This document shows positions 1-12,100 of a DNA stretch of 64,000 nucleotides, in pieces. The stretch comes from Chiua virens (taxonomy: Eukaryota; Basidiomycota; Agaricomycetes; Boletales; Boletaceae): positions 1,612,001 to 1,676,000 of the forward strand of contig JAHNUO010000003.1 of the NCBI GenBank assembly GCA_019787685.1, written 5' to 3'. The notes under the pieces were generated by a model. The model made no database searches, was not told the origin of the DNA, and saw only the letters and a program-made list of their open reading frames with translations. The position numbers were made by a program, and so were the translations under genes. Every line of letters begins with the position of its first letter. The stretch's first letter is position 1.

Positions 1-2891
1 ACATCAGCAATGCACTCGACAGACATCATAGTACTGTTTACCGAGGATCCAAGTAGTTAATCTTACTGTAGTTTATGAATCAGAAAACGGCGCACACATC
101 AAAAGTGTAGTACGCAACCAACCTTGTGCCCAATGCAACTTCCTTGCCAGCCTCGCGATCTTCCATCTGCAACCTGAAGGTCTTGATCCTCTCGTCTAGT
201 TTTTGGATAGCCTCTTCAATTTTATCCGCGGGAACGCTCTCTCTTTAGAGCTGCCTTGCCTGTCCCCCGCTCCTTGGCAATCCTCTTGTATTCTACTTCG
301 ATGACAGCAATTCGCTCTTTTAGGACAGAATCCTCCAGGGGTTTACCGCCTTCCTCGACGAGCTTCTCATTCTCTTTGGCGAATTTCTTCTCCGCTTTTT
401 CGATGTCTTTCTGCTTCAATGATTCCTCGTGCTCCACAATCCAGTCGTCGTCCACGTCTGACTCCTCTTCAGCATAAAGCTTGTTTTTCTTGTACTTGGG
501 ATCAATGTTGAAGAGGACGTGACGTAGCTTCATTCGATCGTACTTCAAGGAGCGGAGCTGGATAGTGACTGAGTACATCTCATGGCGATCTCATTGGAAA
601 GATGCATACCCGATCAAGCATCTTGCCCATGGACTGCTCATGAGTCTTGGGTGCACTCCTTTGATGGTTACAAAGTACGGCGACCATGCGATTGGCTTGG
701 TTGTAAATGTTCAACTTCTCCTGTACCGTGGCATTCTCCGGTATGCCCAGATCCAGTTGCTCCTGGAACGTTATGGATGCGTTATAAGTACGGAAAACCT
801 TGGCCGTCAACCCCTTCATATATGAAGCGAGGTGCTTGTTGAGAAGAGACGTCTAAAAAAATGGTTGTCAGAGTCAATTTGTGCTAGCGAGCTCAAACAC
901 ATTTACGTTAACACGATCGAACAAGTTGTCACTTTCATCCTTATTATCCTTGAACAGACGAACGTTTTTGAACACCTGCGCTTCAACGGGAACTCGATTG
1001 TAGTATCGGATCGAGTCTTTACCGAGGAAATCAAAGATAATAAAATTGGGCGCTTCCAGCGTGACATGTTCGCAGCGCAGTGAGCAACAGCCGACTGTAT
1101 CTGCTTCATCTTCCCCCTTCTCGTTACCCGCACGAAGAGCTAGTCGATCGATGAAGTACATGGCGGTCGCCCGTTGTCTGTCAGCCATGACTTTGCTCCT
1201 CAGGTCGGCTTGATAATCTGTGCGGATTCTTGAGACGTGGCTCTGACGAAGGATAAGTACCCATCTCTAGCGGTCATATCCTCTTTACCTTGAGTTCACG
1301 GGCTTTCTCGAACTTCGACATATCGCTCTGGCCTTTGAGCGAACTGCCCGCAGCCAAGAACACGTACTTGTAGTTTCCATTCACATTTTCGACCCAATTG
1401 GCGAGCCAGGTCACTGTTTTATCGTGCACCACTCCTTTCCAGTTTCCAGGCATGTTCGGGACAGGAATAGGAACAACCTCGCCGATATTAAGAGTGATAT
1501 CCTCTGGGCGAACGCGGAACTATTCCAAATCAGTGGTTACCTCCAATCTGTTGATGGTCGATGATGGAACATCCTTACCTTCAATGCACCTTTCCTGGGG
1601 TGGTCACCGCGACCGCGGAAAAGTCCTGGGGGTTCAACACGGAAATTTCCGACCTTTTCCTTACGGCCATCGAGGAGACACGTCGTATACTTCTCCTCCA
1701 TTGCGTCCTTCTGTTTCTTGAGCTCCTTCTTTTCCGCAGAACTGAGTGCTTTCTTCTTCGCCTTCTCGGCCTCAAAATGTTCAAACATAGGGCGGAAATC
1801 GCATAAGTCGAATTCAGTTATCTTAATTTTGTTGCGCTATCAAAGAGTTACCACCCACGCTGCATGAGTAATCAAGGAAAACTTACGGGAGGGTAATCAT
1901 TCAGGACTTTTAACCAATCTTCGAAGAAATTCTTGTTGAATGTCTGGTCCTGAGCGTGATCCGTCTCTAACATAGCTGCGTAAAATCCGGCAACCTCTTC
2001 GGATTCTGCCGGGAGGTCGACCTGCTTGCCTAAGTGGAATGGTCAGCGTTGTTTCGAAACGTAAGATATGACCAGAGGACCTTTGTACTTCATCTTCACA
2101 TGGGAAGGAAGCGATTCGTAAGGAGGAGGAAATATAACACCGTTGTGCTCGAGAGTCTGCCATTTCTCTTCGCCATCTCCGTTACCCTGTTCTTCCCACC
2201 AACGGTAGACTTCCTCGGCTTCCTCTTCCTCTTTCTTCCCTTTCTTCTTCTTCGCCTGAAGGGTCTCAGAAGAGGTACCCTCTTCCTTGGGCTTCTTGTT
2301 CGAGGCCCGCTGTCGTTTGGGTTTGATGTCCTTCGTCTCCACGTCGCTTTCAGGCTTTACCTTCGTCTTGCCTGATGGTCTCTTCTTCGTCAAGGGCTCG
2401 TCATCCGAAGCGGAGGACTCCGCAGCCTCCTCTTTCTTGACCTTCTTCTTCGGTGGAGGCTTGACCTTGCCATTCGAAGCGCGCTTTCGCTTCACGGTGG
2501 CCAAGGCAGCCTCGCTATCACTCTCCATCTTTCCATTGGCAGCGGTGGAAGTGGTAGCACGAGATCCGCGATGTCCGGAGGGTTTTTTAGCCGGCGAGGA
2601 AGCAAGTGGGATGTCGTCGTCGTCGTCACTGTCGGAAAGTTGCGGAGCAGCACGTTTTCGAGGTCGTGATTTGCCGGGCGTCTGAATACCATTGGCCTGT
2701 GACTAGCATAAAATTCTAGGGGAGTCACAAAAGTAGTGCATTAAATGGACACATACTAATGGCATATCATCTTCACTCATCGGAGAGTCGTCTGCGTCGC
2801 TGTTTGAGCGCCGGTTGCCATTGACCGTGACGTGGCGCTTAGCACTAGCACCAACAAGGGCAGTGAGTGGTGTATCTTCGTCGGATGACAT
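1..2891 (-). CDS. TOP1: DNA topoisomerase I (type IB), 3' end outside the window
   Basis: Nuclear type IB topoisomerase that nicks one strand through a 3'-phosphotyrosine and relaxes supercoils. Reading leftward from the ATG at 2891: an acidic/lysine-rich disordered N-terminus, the core starting near 2180 ([17 protein letters not shown]), then [28 protein letters not shown] and CNHQR. These hold the catalytic Arg, Lys, Arg and His of the family. A charged coiled linker lies at 222-480. The exon at about 41-60 reads [10 protein letters not shown], so the active-site Tyr codon is at 53-55. A GT donor follows and the last exon lies beyond base 1. Several short introns; the first begins after DDMPL near 2757. 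Head-to-head with the small gene at 3191, with about 300 bp shared upstream. Identity is essentially certain. Confidence 0.96.
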
Positions 2892-3190
2892 GGGGGTATC
2901 AGGAAAGACAGGAAATGAATCACAGTGGTTAGACGGGAGGTCAAAGTGGACAGCAAAGGCGGAGAAACGGTGGGGAACAAGTCAAGGAAGGGGCCAACTG
3001 CCGAGCTGTGAGGGTTGACATCACAAGTCCAGATGGGCCTGCCCTAAATACCACAACCACGTGACCTGTGGCACGGGTGTGGACGGACGTGAGTGGACAA
3101 GTTCCGCACACCGTTTCTGGTCACAATACAAGGTCAGTGCTACGTCTTAATGGCGTCGTTGGGAATCGTGCTTAGTCTATATCCCACAGC
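2892..3190. promoter_or_regulatory. Shared upstream region of TOP1 and the complex I subunit gene
   Basis: Non-coding interval of about 300 bp between two divergent start codons. It should hold both promoters. I see no clear TATA box and no other gene. Inference from layout only. Confidence 0.4.
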
Positions 3191-3376
3191 ATGGCCAGCC
3201 CTCCACTTTTCCGTGATCCATGGGGCAAGAGAGAAGCGTGGCGCAGACACCCCGTCTTCTCCAACCGCGCCATGTTCTCCAGCATGTTTCCAGGCTTTGG
3301 CATAGCTGCAGTCGCGTTCACCGCCTACGTCCTCTTCGACAACTTTTATGGCAAAATACAGAACGGAAAGCACTGA
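3191..3376 (+). CDS. NADH:ubiquinone oxidoreductase B12-type subunit (NDUFB3 homologue)
   Basis: A 61-residue single-exon protein. It starts with FRDPWGKREAWRRHPVFS and continues with MFPGFGIAAVAFTAYVLFD, one hydrophobic helix, then a short tail. The RDPW..REAWR.HP block followed by a single membrane span is the pattern of the accessory B12/NDUFB3 subunit in the membrane arm of mitochondrial complex I. It has no cleavable presequence, as expected for this family. Fungal members are usually somewhat longer, so a small upstream exon could have been missed. The ATG at 3191 has a plausible context and keeps the whole conserved block. It sits between TOP1 and another mitochondrial gene, SDHAF2. 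I am fairly sure of the family but cannot align it. Confidence 0.75.
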   Translation: MASPPLFRDPWGKREAWRRHPVFSNRAMFSSMFPGFGIAAVAFTAYVLFDNFYGKIQNGKH

Positions 3377-3738
3377 CTTGCCATGGGTACGTTCAGAACA
3401 CACCACAGGCCCTGAACTACTAATTCATACAACACATTCCACACTATCATGATCCAGGCCTACTGTGTCTCACGTCTGAAATCCTGTGCTTTACATTCTA
3501 GACCTCTGTATCATATACCTAATAGCACGTCCTTGGCGTCCCATGCAAGCTTGCCAATGTGCTACCTTCATAAAAGAGCAGGCATGCTGAGAATCCCTCT
3601 TGAAACAGGCGGGGATAACCCGAAGCATTGTCCACCAATAATTTCATCACTGCAAGCCTGTTCCTTGGAGGATCTTCTCCAGTTGGACGTCAGATTTAGT
3701 CAGGTTGTTTTATTACATCCAGGTAGTTGGCACTGCTA
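3377..3738. other. Intergenic, convergent 3' ends
   Basis: About 360 bp between the converging complex I subunit gene and SDHAF2. It should contain both 3' UTRs. Short reading frames here show no recognisable product. Confidence 0.5.
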
Positions 3739-4250
3739 TTACTCTAGAGGAGGCATTTTTCTTACGACCTTTCCCTCGTTCTTTGCGTGGACTTTGAGTT
3801 TCTGCAAGGTGGACGAGTTGGACCATCGTTCAGGTGGCGTGCGATTACCCGTCGACCAGTAGTATATGTCCCAGTCTGGCTCATCGAGCAGCTGCAAGGC
3901 GGAAAGTTCATCAAGAAGGCAAAGGTGACTGAAAAAGAATGTACCTTGTCGTATTCGGATAATTCGGCACGGGTCATGGTGGGGAGGTGGTCCCGGGCAA
4001 AAGTGCTCAGTAGAAGGTCACTCTCGAGCGTGCCGCGCTTGCGTGACTGGTAGAGTAGGCGTGCACGCGTTGTTTCAAGCGGTTCATTCGGGCGAGGAAG
4101 TGGCTTAGGAGTAGGTATATCCGGGGGTGGTCGTGCTGGAAAGGTGCTGGGGAGTGTGAGGAAGTGGCCATGGGTCGGGTGATGCGCTTGGTGCGGACAC
4201 AAAGAGGGTGCGGGAATGACGGTGAAGTTGTCGTGTAACGGTGCGAACAA
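3739..4250 (-). CDS. SDH5: Succinate dehydrogenase assembly factor 2 (SDH5/EMI5 family)
   Basis: Mitochondrial matrix factor needed for covalent FAD attachment to the flavoprotein subunit of succinate dehydrogenase. Exon 1 carries [20 protein letters not shown] and STFARDHLP, the family signature. A 53-nt intron (3892-3944) follows, and exon 2 reads [15 protein letters not shown] and ends at TAA 3739-3741. With the ATG at 4250 the protein is about 152 residues. That start gives a proline/histidine-rich N-terminus unlike a transit peptide. The other frame from the ATG at 4260 encodes an Arg-rich leader ([20 protein letters not shown]) followed by DPWPLP, as expected for this family. The true start may therefore be 4260 with a frame slip between about 4130 and 4200. 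Product identity is certain; the 5' end is not. Confidence 0.93.
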
Positions 4251-4327
4251 AGGGGACCATCATAGGTCGTTGACGTTCAACGTTTGAGCTCTTCAATTGT
4301 CGCTCAATTTCCCACATGTAAACACAT

Positions 4328-6273
4328 CTAACCTATCTGACCTCTAAGGTATCGCTTGTACACTTCATTGTTTGTTTCCTCCACATAATGATATCCCAAT
4401 TGGTCCAAAAATTGCTGGAATTGACCATAATCTTGAGGAGGTACCTGGATCCCTGCTAAGACTCTGCCCAAATCTGGGGCGCAAGCTCAATGTGATGTCA
4501 GCTCACAGGTGGACGACTAACCTGCCCCATGATTGCGGTAATGAAACAAGGAAATATTCCATCCTTGTTGAAGGCCTTCCAAGAAATTGCGCAATGCCCC
4601 CGGCCGCTCGGGGAACTCTAAAAGTTCAGATCATAATCATTCAAATGGAATTCATGTCTTTACAAGACCCACCAAATCTAAATAGGCGTTCGTCAGGTAC
4701 GATTGCACACCCGCCGATCATGTACCGCGTGTGACTCTTGGCCATCTCATTGTCACTGATGTCAAACCCTTTGAAGCCTTGTTGTTGGATAGCATCTAGC
4801 ACTTCCGACACTTCTTTCGTACGCGATGAAGACTCGAGCTTGAATGAAAGGAAAATATGTGCTCGATTCGGTAAATTATACCGGTAAGCAAACTCCGTGA
4901 CGGATCGAGGGTATATGATTGAGTGAAGTGCAAAGAAACTATGTGCGAGGGTCATTAGGGAGTGACGACACGGAGACAGAATGGATGTACCTGCCGGGTT
5001 TTTCAGGAACTTCGACACTCAACAAAGCTTCTCGACCTTCACCGAGCTCTGCTCGCTCGGCGACGAATCGCAAACGATCGAAATTCATGTTCGCACCACT
5101 GATAACCGCGACAAATTTCTGCTGAGCGCCAAGGAGTTTGTGAGTCATGATGTATCGCTTTAATCCAGCCAGTGCAAGTGCACCCGCGGGCTCCGTGATC
5201 GATCTGGTCTCTGCAAAAGGTTACCATATAGACGCCGAAAGATACTAAAAGCCGATTTTGACAGCTTACCCTCAAAAATGTCCTTGATTGCAGCGCAAAG
5301 CTCGTCGTTGTTGACAAGAACAACTTCGTCCAATAGCCGTTGACAAATGCGAAACGGCTCTGCTCCGACTACTCGGACAGCTGTGCCATCGCTAAATGGG
5401 CCGACTTCGGAGAGGGTCACGCGATGACCTTTCTTCAAACTTTGGGACATGGCGTCAGCATCGACTGTTTCTACGCCGTATATTTTGGTTCTTGGGTTTC
5501 CGATACGTTTGACATATTCAGCAATGCCAGAAACTAGGCCACCGCCACCAATGGCACCAAAGATACCGTCCAAATGATCGGAGTCAGGTACCTGTTTGAG
5601 AATTTCCATGGCAGTGGTGCCCTGGCCTGCAATGACCAAGGGATCGTCATAAGGCGGGACGAAAGTGAGGCCATGAGCAGCGGCAAGACGGGCACACTCT
5701 GCCTTGGCCTCATCGAAGTCGGATCCGTGAAGGACTACTTTTGAACCTAAACGTTGGACATTGGCGACTTTAATGGAAGGGGTACCCTTTGGCATGACAA
5801 TGGTACATGGTATGCCGAGTCTTGCGCCGGAGAGGGCAACTCCCTGAGCATGATTGCCTGAAAAAAAGATGGATATTAAGGAGCACGGTCTGACAGGGCA
5901 CTGCATAGATGGTCGCGTATGCAAGCTACGCACACTAACCGGCACTGCATGTGATGACACCCTTCCATCTATCATCCTCGCGGATGCTTGCCATGAAATT
6001 GTAAGCACCGCGAATCTTGAAGCTGAAGACCTCTTGAAGATCTTCGCGTTTGAGCCATATCTGGTTTCCTAGTTTTGCGCTGAGATTTGGGGCGTAGACG
6101 AGAGGTGTCTCCTTGAGTATCTCGTAGACTTTTGAAGTGAGAATAAGACGGAGATAATCGGGCTCATTGGAGGGGAGAAGATAGTGGGGAGCGAGTGAAG
6201 GATAGACAAGTGGCTCTGATGCTTGTGAGGAATGCTCGAGGGTGGCCGTAGCAGCCATGGCAGAAGAAGGCAA
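4328..6273 (-). CDS. ILV1: Threonine deaminase (L-threonine ammonia-lyase, biosynthetic)
   Basis: PLP enzyme converting threonine to 2-oxobutanoate, the first committed step to isoleucine, in mitochondria. The N-terminal catalytic domain shows the Schiff-base lysine in [24 protein letters not shown], a glycine loop [16 protein letters not shown], and [20 protein letters not shown]. The C-terminus has two ACT-like regulatory modules: one around [18 protein letters not shown], the second around [16 protein letters not shown] and [13 protein letters not shown]. It ends [11 protein letters not shown] with TAG at 4328-4330. About five short introns; the first splits the codon before NHAQG. Feedback control by isoleucine through the ACT modules is known for the family. 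The N-terminus has little transit-peptide character; a start at 6258 is also possible. Confidence 0.96.
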
Positions 6274-6849
6274 AAGCTGAAACTAGTGATCGTGACTCAT
6301 CGCATCGTAGAGCTCGGCAGTTACCGGATCTGGACAACGGCGAAGAGACCCGCGTACTCGGGACATGGAAGACAGAACACCACTCGGACTCGTATCTCCC
6401 GCGCTGTGGACAACAAGCATGGCGACGCGACTTGGAGGACGATGACTATGAATGGCATGAACGCGCCGCGCGGTGATGCAGAGGTCACGTGCAATAAGAT
6501 AAGTGCATGCGATGGACGGGGACGCCATTCCCGAGGAATCATATCCGCGAAGGGGCGTCCTGACAGGCGCGCCAGCGTGCATGGGAGATGGCGTGATTGT
6601 CGGAGGGCGAGGAGTTGCGAAAGCGGGGGTGTCGGCAATGTCGAAGGCAGTTATAGCGCGCCTGATCGCGACGCAGCCGAGATGGGGAGGGATGTGCAAA
6701 ACTAGGTGGGGACGTCGAGAACGGTGGGTAGGGAGAAGGGGAGTACGAGGAGGAGTGGGAGAAAGAGAAGGGATGTTAAAGTAAGAGTTGCCAGCCCTAA
6801 ATAAATGTAGAGCGGAGGTGCTTGTATTAGACACATTTTGCTTTTGACT
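6274..6849. promoter_or_regulatory. Divergent promoter region between ILV1 and the PHD-finger gene
   Basis: About 575 bp separate the two divergent ATGs. A 191-codon frame on the minus strand covers most of it but has low-complexity composition and no family likeness, so I treat it as chance. No convincing binding site for an amino-acid control factor was recognised. Confidence 0.4.
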
Positions 6850-8998
6850 ATGGCACAAGCAGCAACGATGGGTCCCCCGCTTTCTCCACGCGAAACTCGT
6901 CGCTCAGGAAGACGCTCTGCTCCCTCTGCCTCCGCGAGCACCTCCAAATCACCAGATTCTCCCGCACCAGAGCCCGCGCCAAGAACCAAGGACCCATCTG
7001 CTCGCTCCGTACCACCAAACAACAATCAAAACGGGCGCACAAAACGTCCAAAGCAGGAAGATACCGACGACCCTATCCCAAACAACAAGAGCACCCACCC
7101 CAACGGCAGCGCCTCCAACCATGCCAACTCCAATGGCAGGTCAAAGCGCAAGGGCAAGGAGAAAGAGAAACCCTCCTCTGTCGATCCAACCTTCGACCCC
7201 GCCTCCTCCAAACAGTCCTCTGCCTCTACAGGCACGGCCGAACCGCAGGACGACGACGGGGAGGAACAGGGTATAACGCGTTGCATATGTGGTATGCATG
7301 GTATGACCTCCCCCCCTACTCTCTCATTCTCATCTCCTTCCTCTCTAGAGGACGACGCCGAAGGAGGAGAATTCATGGTGCAATGTGAAATATGCAACGT
7401 CTGGCAACACGGTCTTTGCATGGGCTTTCAGTCCGAAGACCAACTCACCATGTCGAGTTATTACTGTGAACAATGCAAGCCAGAGCATCACCAAGATCTC
7501 ATCAAGTGTGTCTCTTTCTCCACACTGCTTTATCATCAGCCCTTTGACTCCACATCACTCTAGGCGGATAGCAAAGAAACCCCGCGAATCATCTACTCAT
7601 TCACGCAACACAACTTCTCGCCTTTCTCGTTCACATTCCCCAACTCACCTGCTGAAGCCGTCCAAGAGACGCAACACGATGAATAGCCGTGACGCTGCAT
7701 TCGATGAGAACTTGAAAGAACTCATGGAAGCATTCGCCGCGGAAACTACTACCGTAACGGACCCACCAAAACCTGCCGTTAATGGTTGCACAAGTGGCCC
7801 AACTGAGATACCGGATGACGAGTCGAGTGGCCGGAAGAAGCGAAAACGGGGAGAAGACGATGCGTACGTTCAGCATAGGCACTCCTGCATCTAACTGTAG
7901 CTTATACTACTGCACAGTCTCCCCAAGAAGCAAACGAGATCGGCATCGAGTGTCTCGGACGGGGCTGATGCAGCCGCCGGCGCGAGCGTTGCGCCCGAAG
8001 AGCAGCCGCCACCGGCGAAACGATCTGCGGGTGGCAAATCGGGAAATTCACGCAATCGACGAGGTGGTGCGCGCAAGGCAGTCCCTACACACCACGACGC
8101 GGTCGTCTCCGCTGAGGGGGAGGCTGAAGGTACGAGTCCGAGCCAGTAGATGATAATTTAGTCCCCTCATCCACGTGACGTCTACGCAGGCACCGGTCCG
8201 AGCAAGCGATCAACCCAAGCGAGTCGCGGCAAATCAGGACCTATGCCAAAACGTCCGCCTCCATCCACCCAAGCACCGGGAGGCGTCACTCAGGATACCT
8301 CCAGCAAGCGAATTCATTCCGGTCAGGGTGCGGCACCAGCCAGTTCTGCCGAAAATTCTCGTGCATACCGCAATTCCCATGCCTACGCAGTCTCACAACA
8401 GCCACTCTTTACGTCATGGAACCTGCCAGACTATCTGGCTCACCTCGAACACATGCTCCCAACCGACATACCACGCCCCCTCGAAGTCCCCAGTCTCGCC
8501 GTCGGTCCTGGCGGGAGGGAGTCTATGGAGAGGACGATGGAAAGAGGGGTCAAGGTCAAGTGGCCGAGCAAACGCACGAGCGTCGGAGATATGAACAAGC
8601 GTGTTCGCGCGCTTGTGGAATGGGTAGGCAGAGAACAGGCGGGCGCTCTCGACCGTGGTCGGCGGAGGGAAGCTTTAGAAAAGGCATTGGCGACCAGCAC
8701 GCCCGACCCAGGGACAGCCAACGCCCATGACGATTTGTGTGTCCCTGACGATCGTGACGCAGGAGGAGGACGGAGTGACGTCCGCGGATCACCCATGGCA
8801 GTTGACCGACCTTCTGAAAGCGCAGCTAATTCGCATGGGGGTGAATTGGCACCGAAAAAACGCGTATTGCTAGACCCGGCCGCACAGCGGTCGACCATGA
8901 AGATGATGGAGGAGCTGATGGAGGAGCTGATAAGTTTTCAAGAACGGTTCGGGCCAGGAGTAAGAAGTAGAGAGCGGGAACGACGGCCAGCATCATGA
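6850..8998 (+). CDS. CTI6: PHD-finger protein of the Cti6 type (Rpd3L histone deacetylase subunit homologue)
   Basis: After a disordered Ser/Pro/Lys-rich start comes a PHD finger: TRCICG, then MVQCEICNVWQHGLCMGF and YYCEQCKPEHH, supplying the Cys4-His-Cys3 ligands for two zincs. Downstream are KRRNTMNSRDAAFDENLKEL and, near the end, VKVKWPSKRTSVGDMNKRVR, both typical of fungal Cti6-like proteins. In yeast Cti6 links the Rpd3L complex to chromatin and to the Cyc8-Tup1 repressor; that role here is inference. Four introns: 7301-7348 inside the PHD finger, about 7508-7563, about 7865-7915 and about 8130-8190. The product is about 610 residues, nuclear, mostly disordered outside the PHD and C-terminal block. 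Head-to-head with ILV1. Confidence 0.85.
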
Positions 8999-9134
8999 CT
9001 GACTTGTATACGAGACTTGTATCGGGGGATTACTATTGATTTTGCATGATATCGCACTCGATATGTTACACGTACACGTGGCAATGTTTGCCAACAGTCT
9101 CTATTACAAACAAACTCGCTCTTCTACTCTGCGG

Positions 9135-12100
9135 ATGGACGCCATATCTCGTTCTTCTTCCCCTAGCCATGATGAACCTGTGGACGACGACCATGGCGGC
9201 GGCTATTCCACCAGAATGGAGGAGCTGTTCGACGGTGACGAGGAGGAGCGTGCAGGCAAATGCGAGGACGAAGAAGAGTTTGTTTACGACGGCGTGGATG
9301 CGAACCAGGTCACCGGAACGACTTACCGCGAGCAGCTGCGGGACGTCCTCGGACCAGATGATACCTCGGACACGTTTGAGGAGGAGGAAGTAGAACGTTC
9401 TCTCCTTAAGGAAGATCCTAGCGAAAAGTTTGGTGACGTCGACATGGAGGTTAGTATACCTTGCCACCTCGTGTTGATGCCAAGTGGCTAAAGGGCATGC
9501 AGGAACACGCTCACATCATTTTTGATTCTCCCAATCCTCCGCAGTCTCCTCTCCCTGTCATGGCCACGCCATCTCCAGAACTTTCGTGCACGCCGCTCCA
9601 ATCACACACGAATCCCCCTGAACCCTTTCTGCTCCCAAGCGTGTCTCGTCTCCGTTCATATGCTTCCAGGAGCCCGCGAAATGGTGTTCATCATAACATG
9701 CTGGCTGATATTTCCGCCACGATCGGCTTTGCATCACCTTCTTCCCGTGTTTCTGATATCTCCAGAAGTTCTACTCCTGGCACTACCTAAGGCCAGTGTG
9801 GAAAAACTATCCCAAGGCTGAAAGAGAGGTGTTTCGGTGGACCGTGCTTCATAGTACGGGCGATCATTTGTATGGAAAACGGCCTTCGAAAGCTGCAATC
9901 GCCTTGGGCACATCCAATCTTGGTTCTCCAACGGTTCTAGCTGCCAACGGTCTCATCTGCGCGGGGACAGACGCTGGTCGCATATTCGTTTTTGACTTCA
10001 AGCAAACACTGTTATGCATCTGCGGGAATGATTCTTCAGGTTGCTATGCACTTATTCTACGCGTCAATCACATGCTCACGCTGAGAAAGCCAGCACTGTA
10101 GGATCTACCTCTGCCTTGGCGCTATCACACGACCACACCTACGTTGCCTCAGGACATGTCTCTGGATATATCCAGATTTTCGATTTGAAGAACCCTCAAA
10201 CACCAGCTCGCATTGTTGCTCCACCATCTGTTCAAGCAGTTGTGTCGGGACGACATGAAGGCCATCTTTCAGGTTCTCGCATCGTTAGCGTTAGCTTCGT
10301 CGCAGGCCGCCACACAGCCGTCGTCTCAGCGGACGAAAGCGGTTTAGCATTCTACCATAGCCTGGGAAAGGTTCTGTTTGTAGAGGCATCAGACACAATT
10401 CGCATTTTAGGGAATTATCCCCAGGAGCCTGGGGACGAAGCTGTAGTCCCAATAACCCCAGGCATCCAGTCTTTCCGGAGACGCAAACCTCGTAATCTTC
10501 TCCTAGCCATGGCCACTTTACCTCTCGGCACGGTTTCACATCCAACCGACGCGTACCACATTGTTGCGCTGTTAACCATCAACAAGCTAGTGGTGGTCGG
10601 TTTGAAACCCTCGCCGAAGACATGGCTGAAACGAGCACGTGGTAATGACACGGATTCAACTTCTCCCGGACGGAGGAAAGGCACTTTAGCGTGGTTTCCG
10701 AGTATCAACAGTCCGCAAGATTTAAAAGATGAAGATGCCGAGAACAAAATGCATCCGACGCTAGCTTACTCATGGGGAAGAACCATTCGCTTTCTACGCG
10801 TATCGGAAACAATGATGAAACAATCTGTGTTGAACCCCCGCACAAGCAAAACTCGCGAAGTGGATAGGGGGACACTTGTATTTGAAGACACTGTGAGCTG
10901 GACGTTGGACCACGCTGTCCTTGCTGTGCAGTGGTTGAATGCGAACGTTCGTCACCTAGTTATCTAAGGAACGAACAAAATTAGTCTAACGATCACTGCA
11001 GCAATTGCTTGCCTTCACCGCAGGCACAGTCAGCGTCTACGACACTCGTACTTCCAAGGTTATCGAGCATGTATCCTTCAATGCATCGTTCTTGGTATCA
11101 CCCTCTCTTGGTTATACCGCAGATGGGTCAATACCGTACCCCGAATCCAGTACCGATGTTGCTCATAGCATTCGGGCTTACAAGGGAAAATATTTCTTTT
11201 GGTTTGTCGCCGCAGCTATATTTTAGGTCTGATACTAACCCCTTGGATAGTGCCGTGAGGAACTGCAAGTGGGAACACTGCTTACTTGGGCTGATAAGAT
11301 TTTGTCCCTGGTCGAGCGAGGAGATTTTCTCAGCGCCATTGAACTCACTCGTTCGTATTATACTGGGGAAGCGCCAGGTAACCGTAACGGGCTACCAGAC
11401 AGTGCTGAGGAGCAGAAAGCCGTCCTCGGACAAAAGTTGCACGAATTGATGGTGGCATCCACCAGTTACGCTTTTTCTGAAGACAGGATGACAGATAGTA
11501 CCCATTCTAGCCCGGATGGTAGGGGTGTCGATCGCACGTCACTCTTCGAAGGTCTGGTCACTGGTTGCGCGCGCTCTTGCATCGCTCTCGACAATTACGA
11601 CTTCCTGTTTGAAGATCTATTTCAGCATTTCGAAGATGCTGGAATAACTCGGATATACTTGGAACAGCTTGAGACATTTGTGCTGGAGGGGATCATCGAT
11701 TTCGTACCACCGCGGATAACTCAGCGGCTGATAGCGCTCCATGATAAATCTGGCAAGCCTGCCCTAGCCGAACAAGTGATCTGGCATATAGATCCTTCGT
11801 GTTTGGACATCAACCAAGCCATTCGTCTTTGTCAGACTCATCAACTTTGGGACGCCCTTATCTATGTGTACACACGTGCCCTACAAGATTATGTCGCCCC
11901 GATCGTGGAACTCATCTCCCTTATCCGCCAAAAGTCGGTTCGCAACGGAGCGGGTGCCCAGGCTTCATCACTCCGCCACGCGTACAAGATCTTTCCTTAT
12001 CTAATTCACGTCCTCAGTGGCCAGACGTATCCAAGTGGTGAACCTTTACCTCCCGACGAAGCGGAACACGCGAAGAATGATATATATGGCTTCATATTCA

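Noticed and set aside
6283..6858. 191-codon minus-strand frame upstream of ILV1
   Set aside because: Low-complexity His/Pro/Arg/Ser composition, no family likeness, lies in a divergent promoter.
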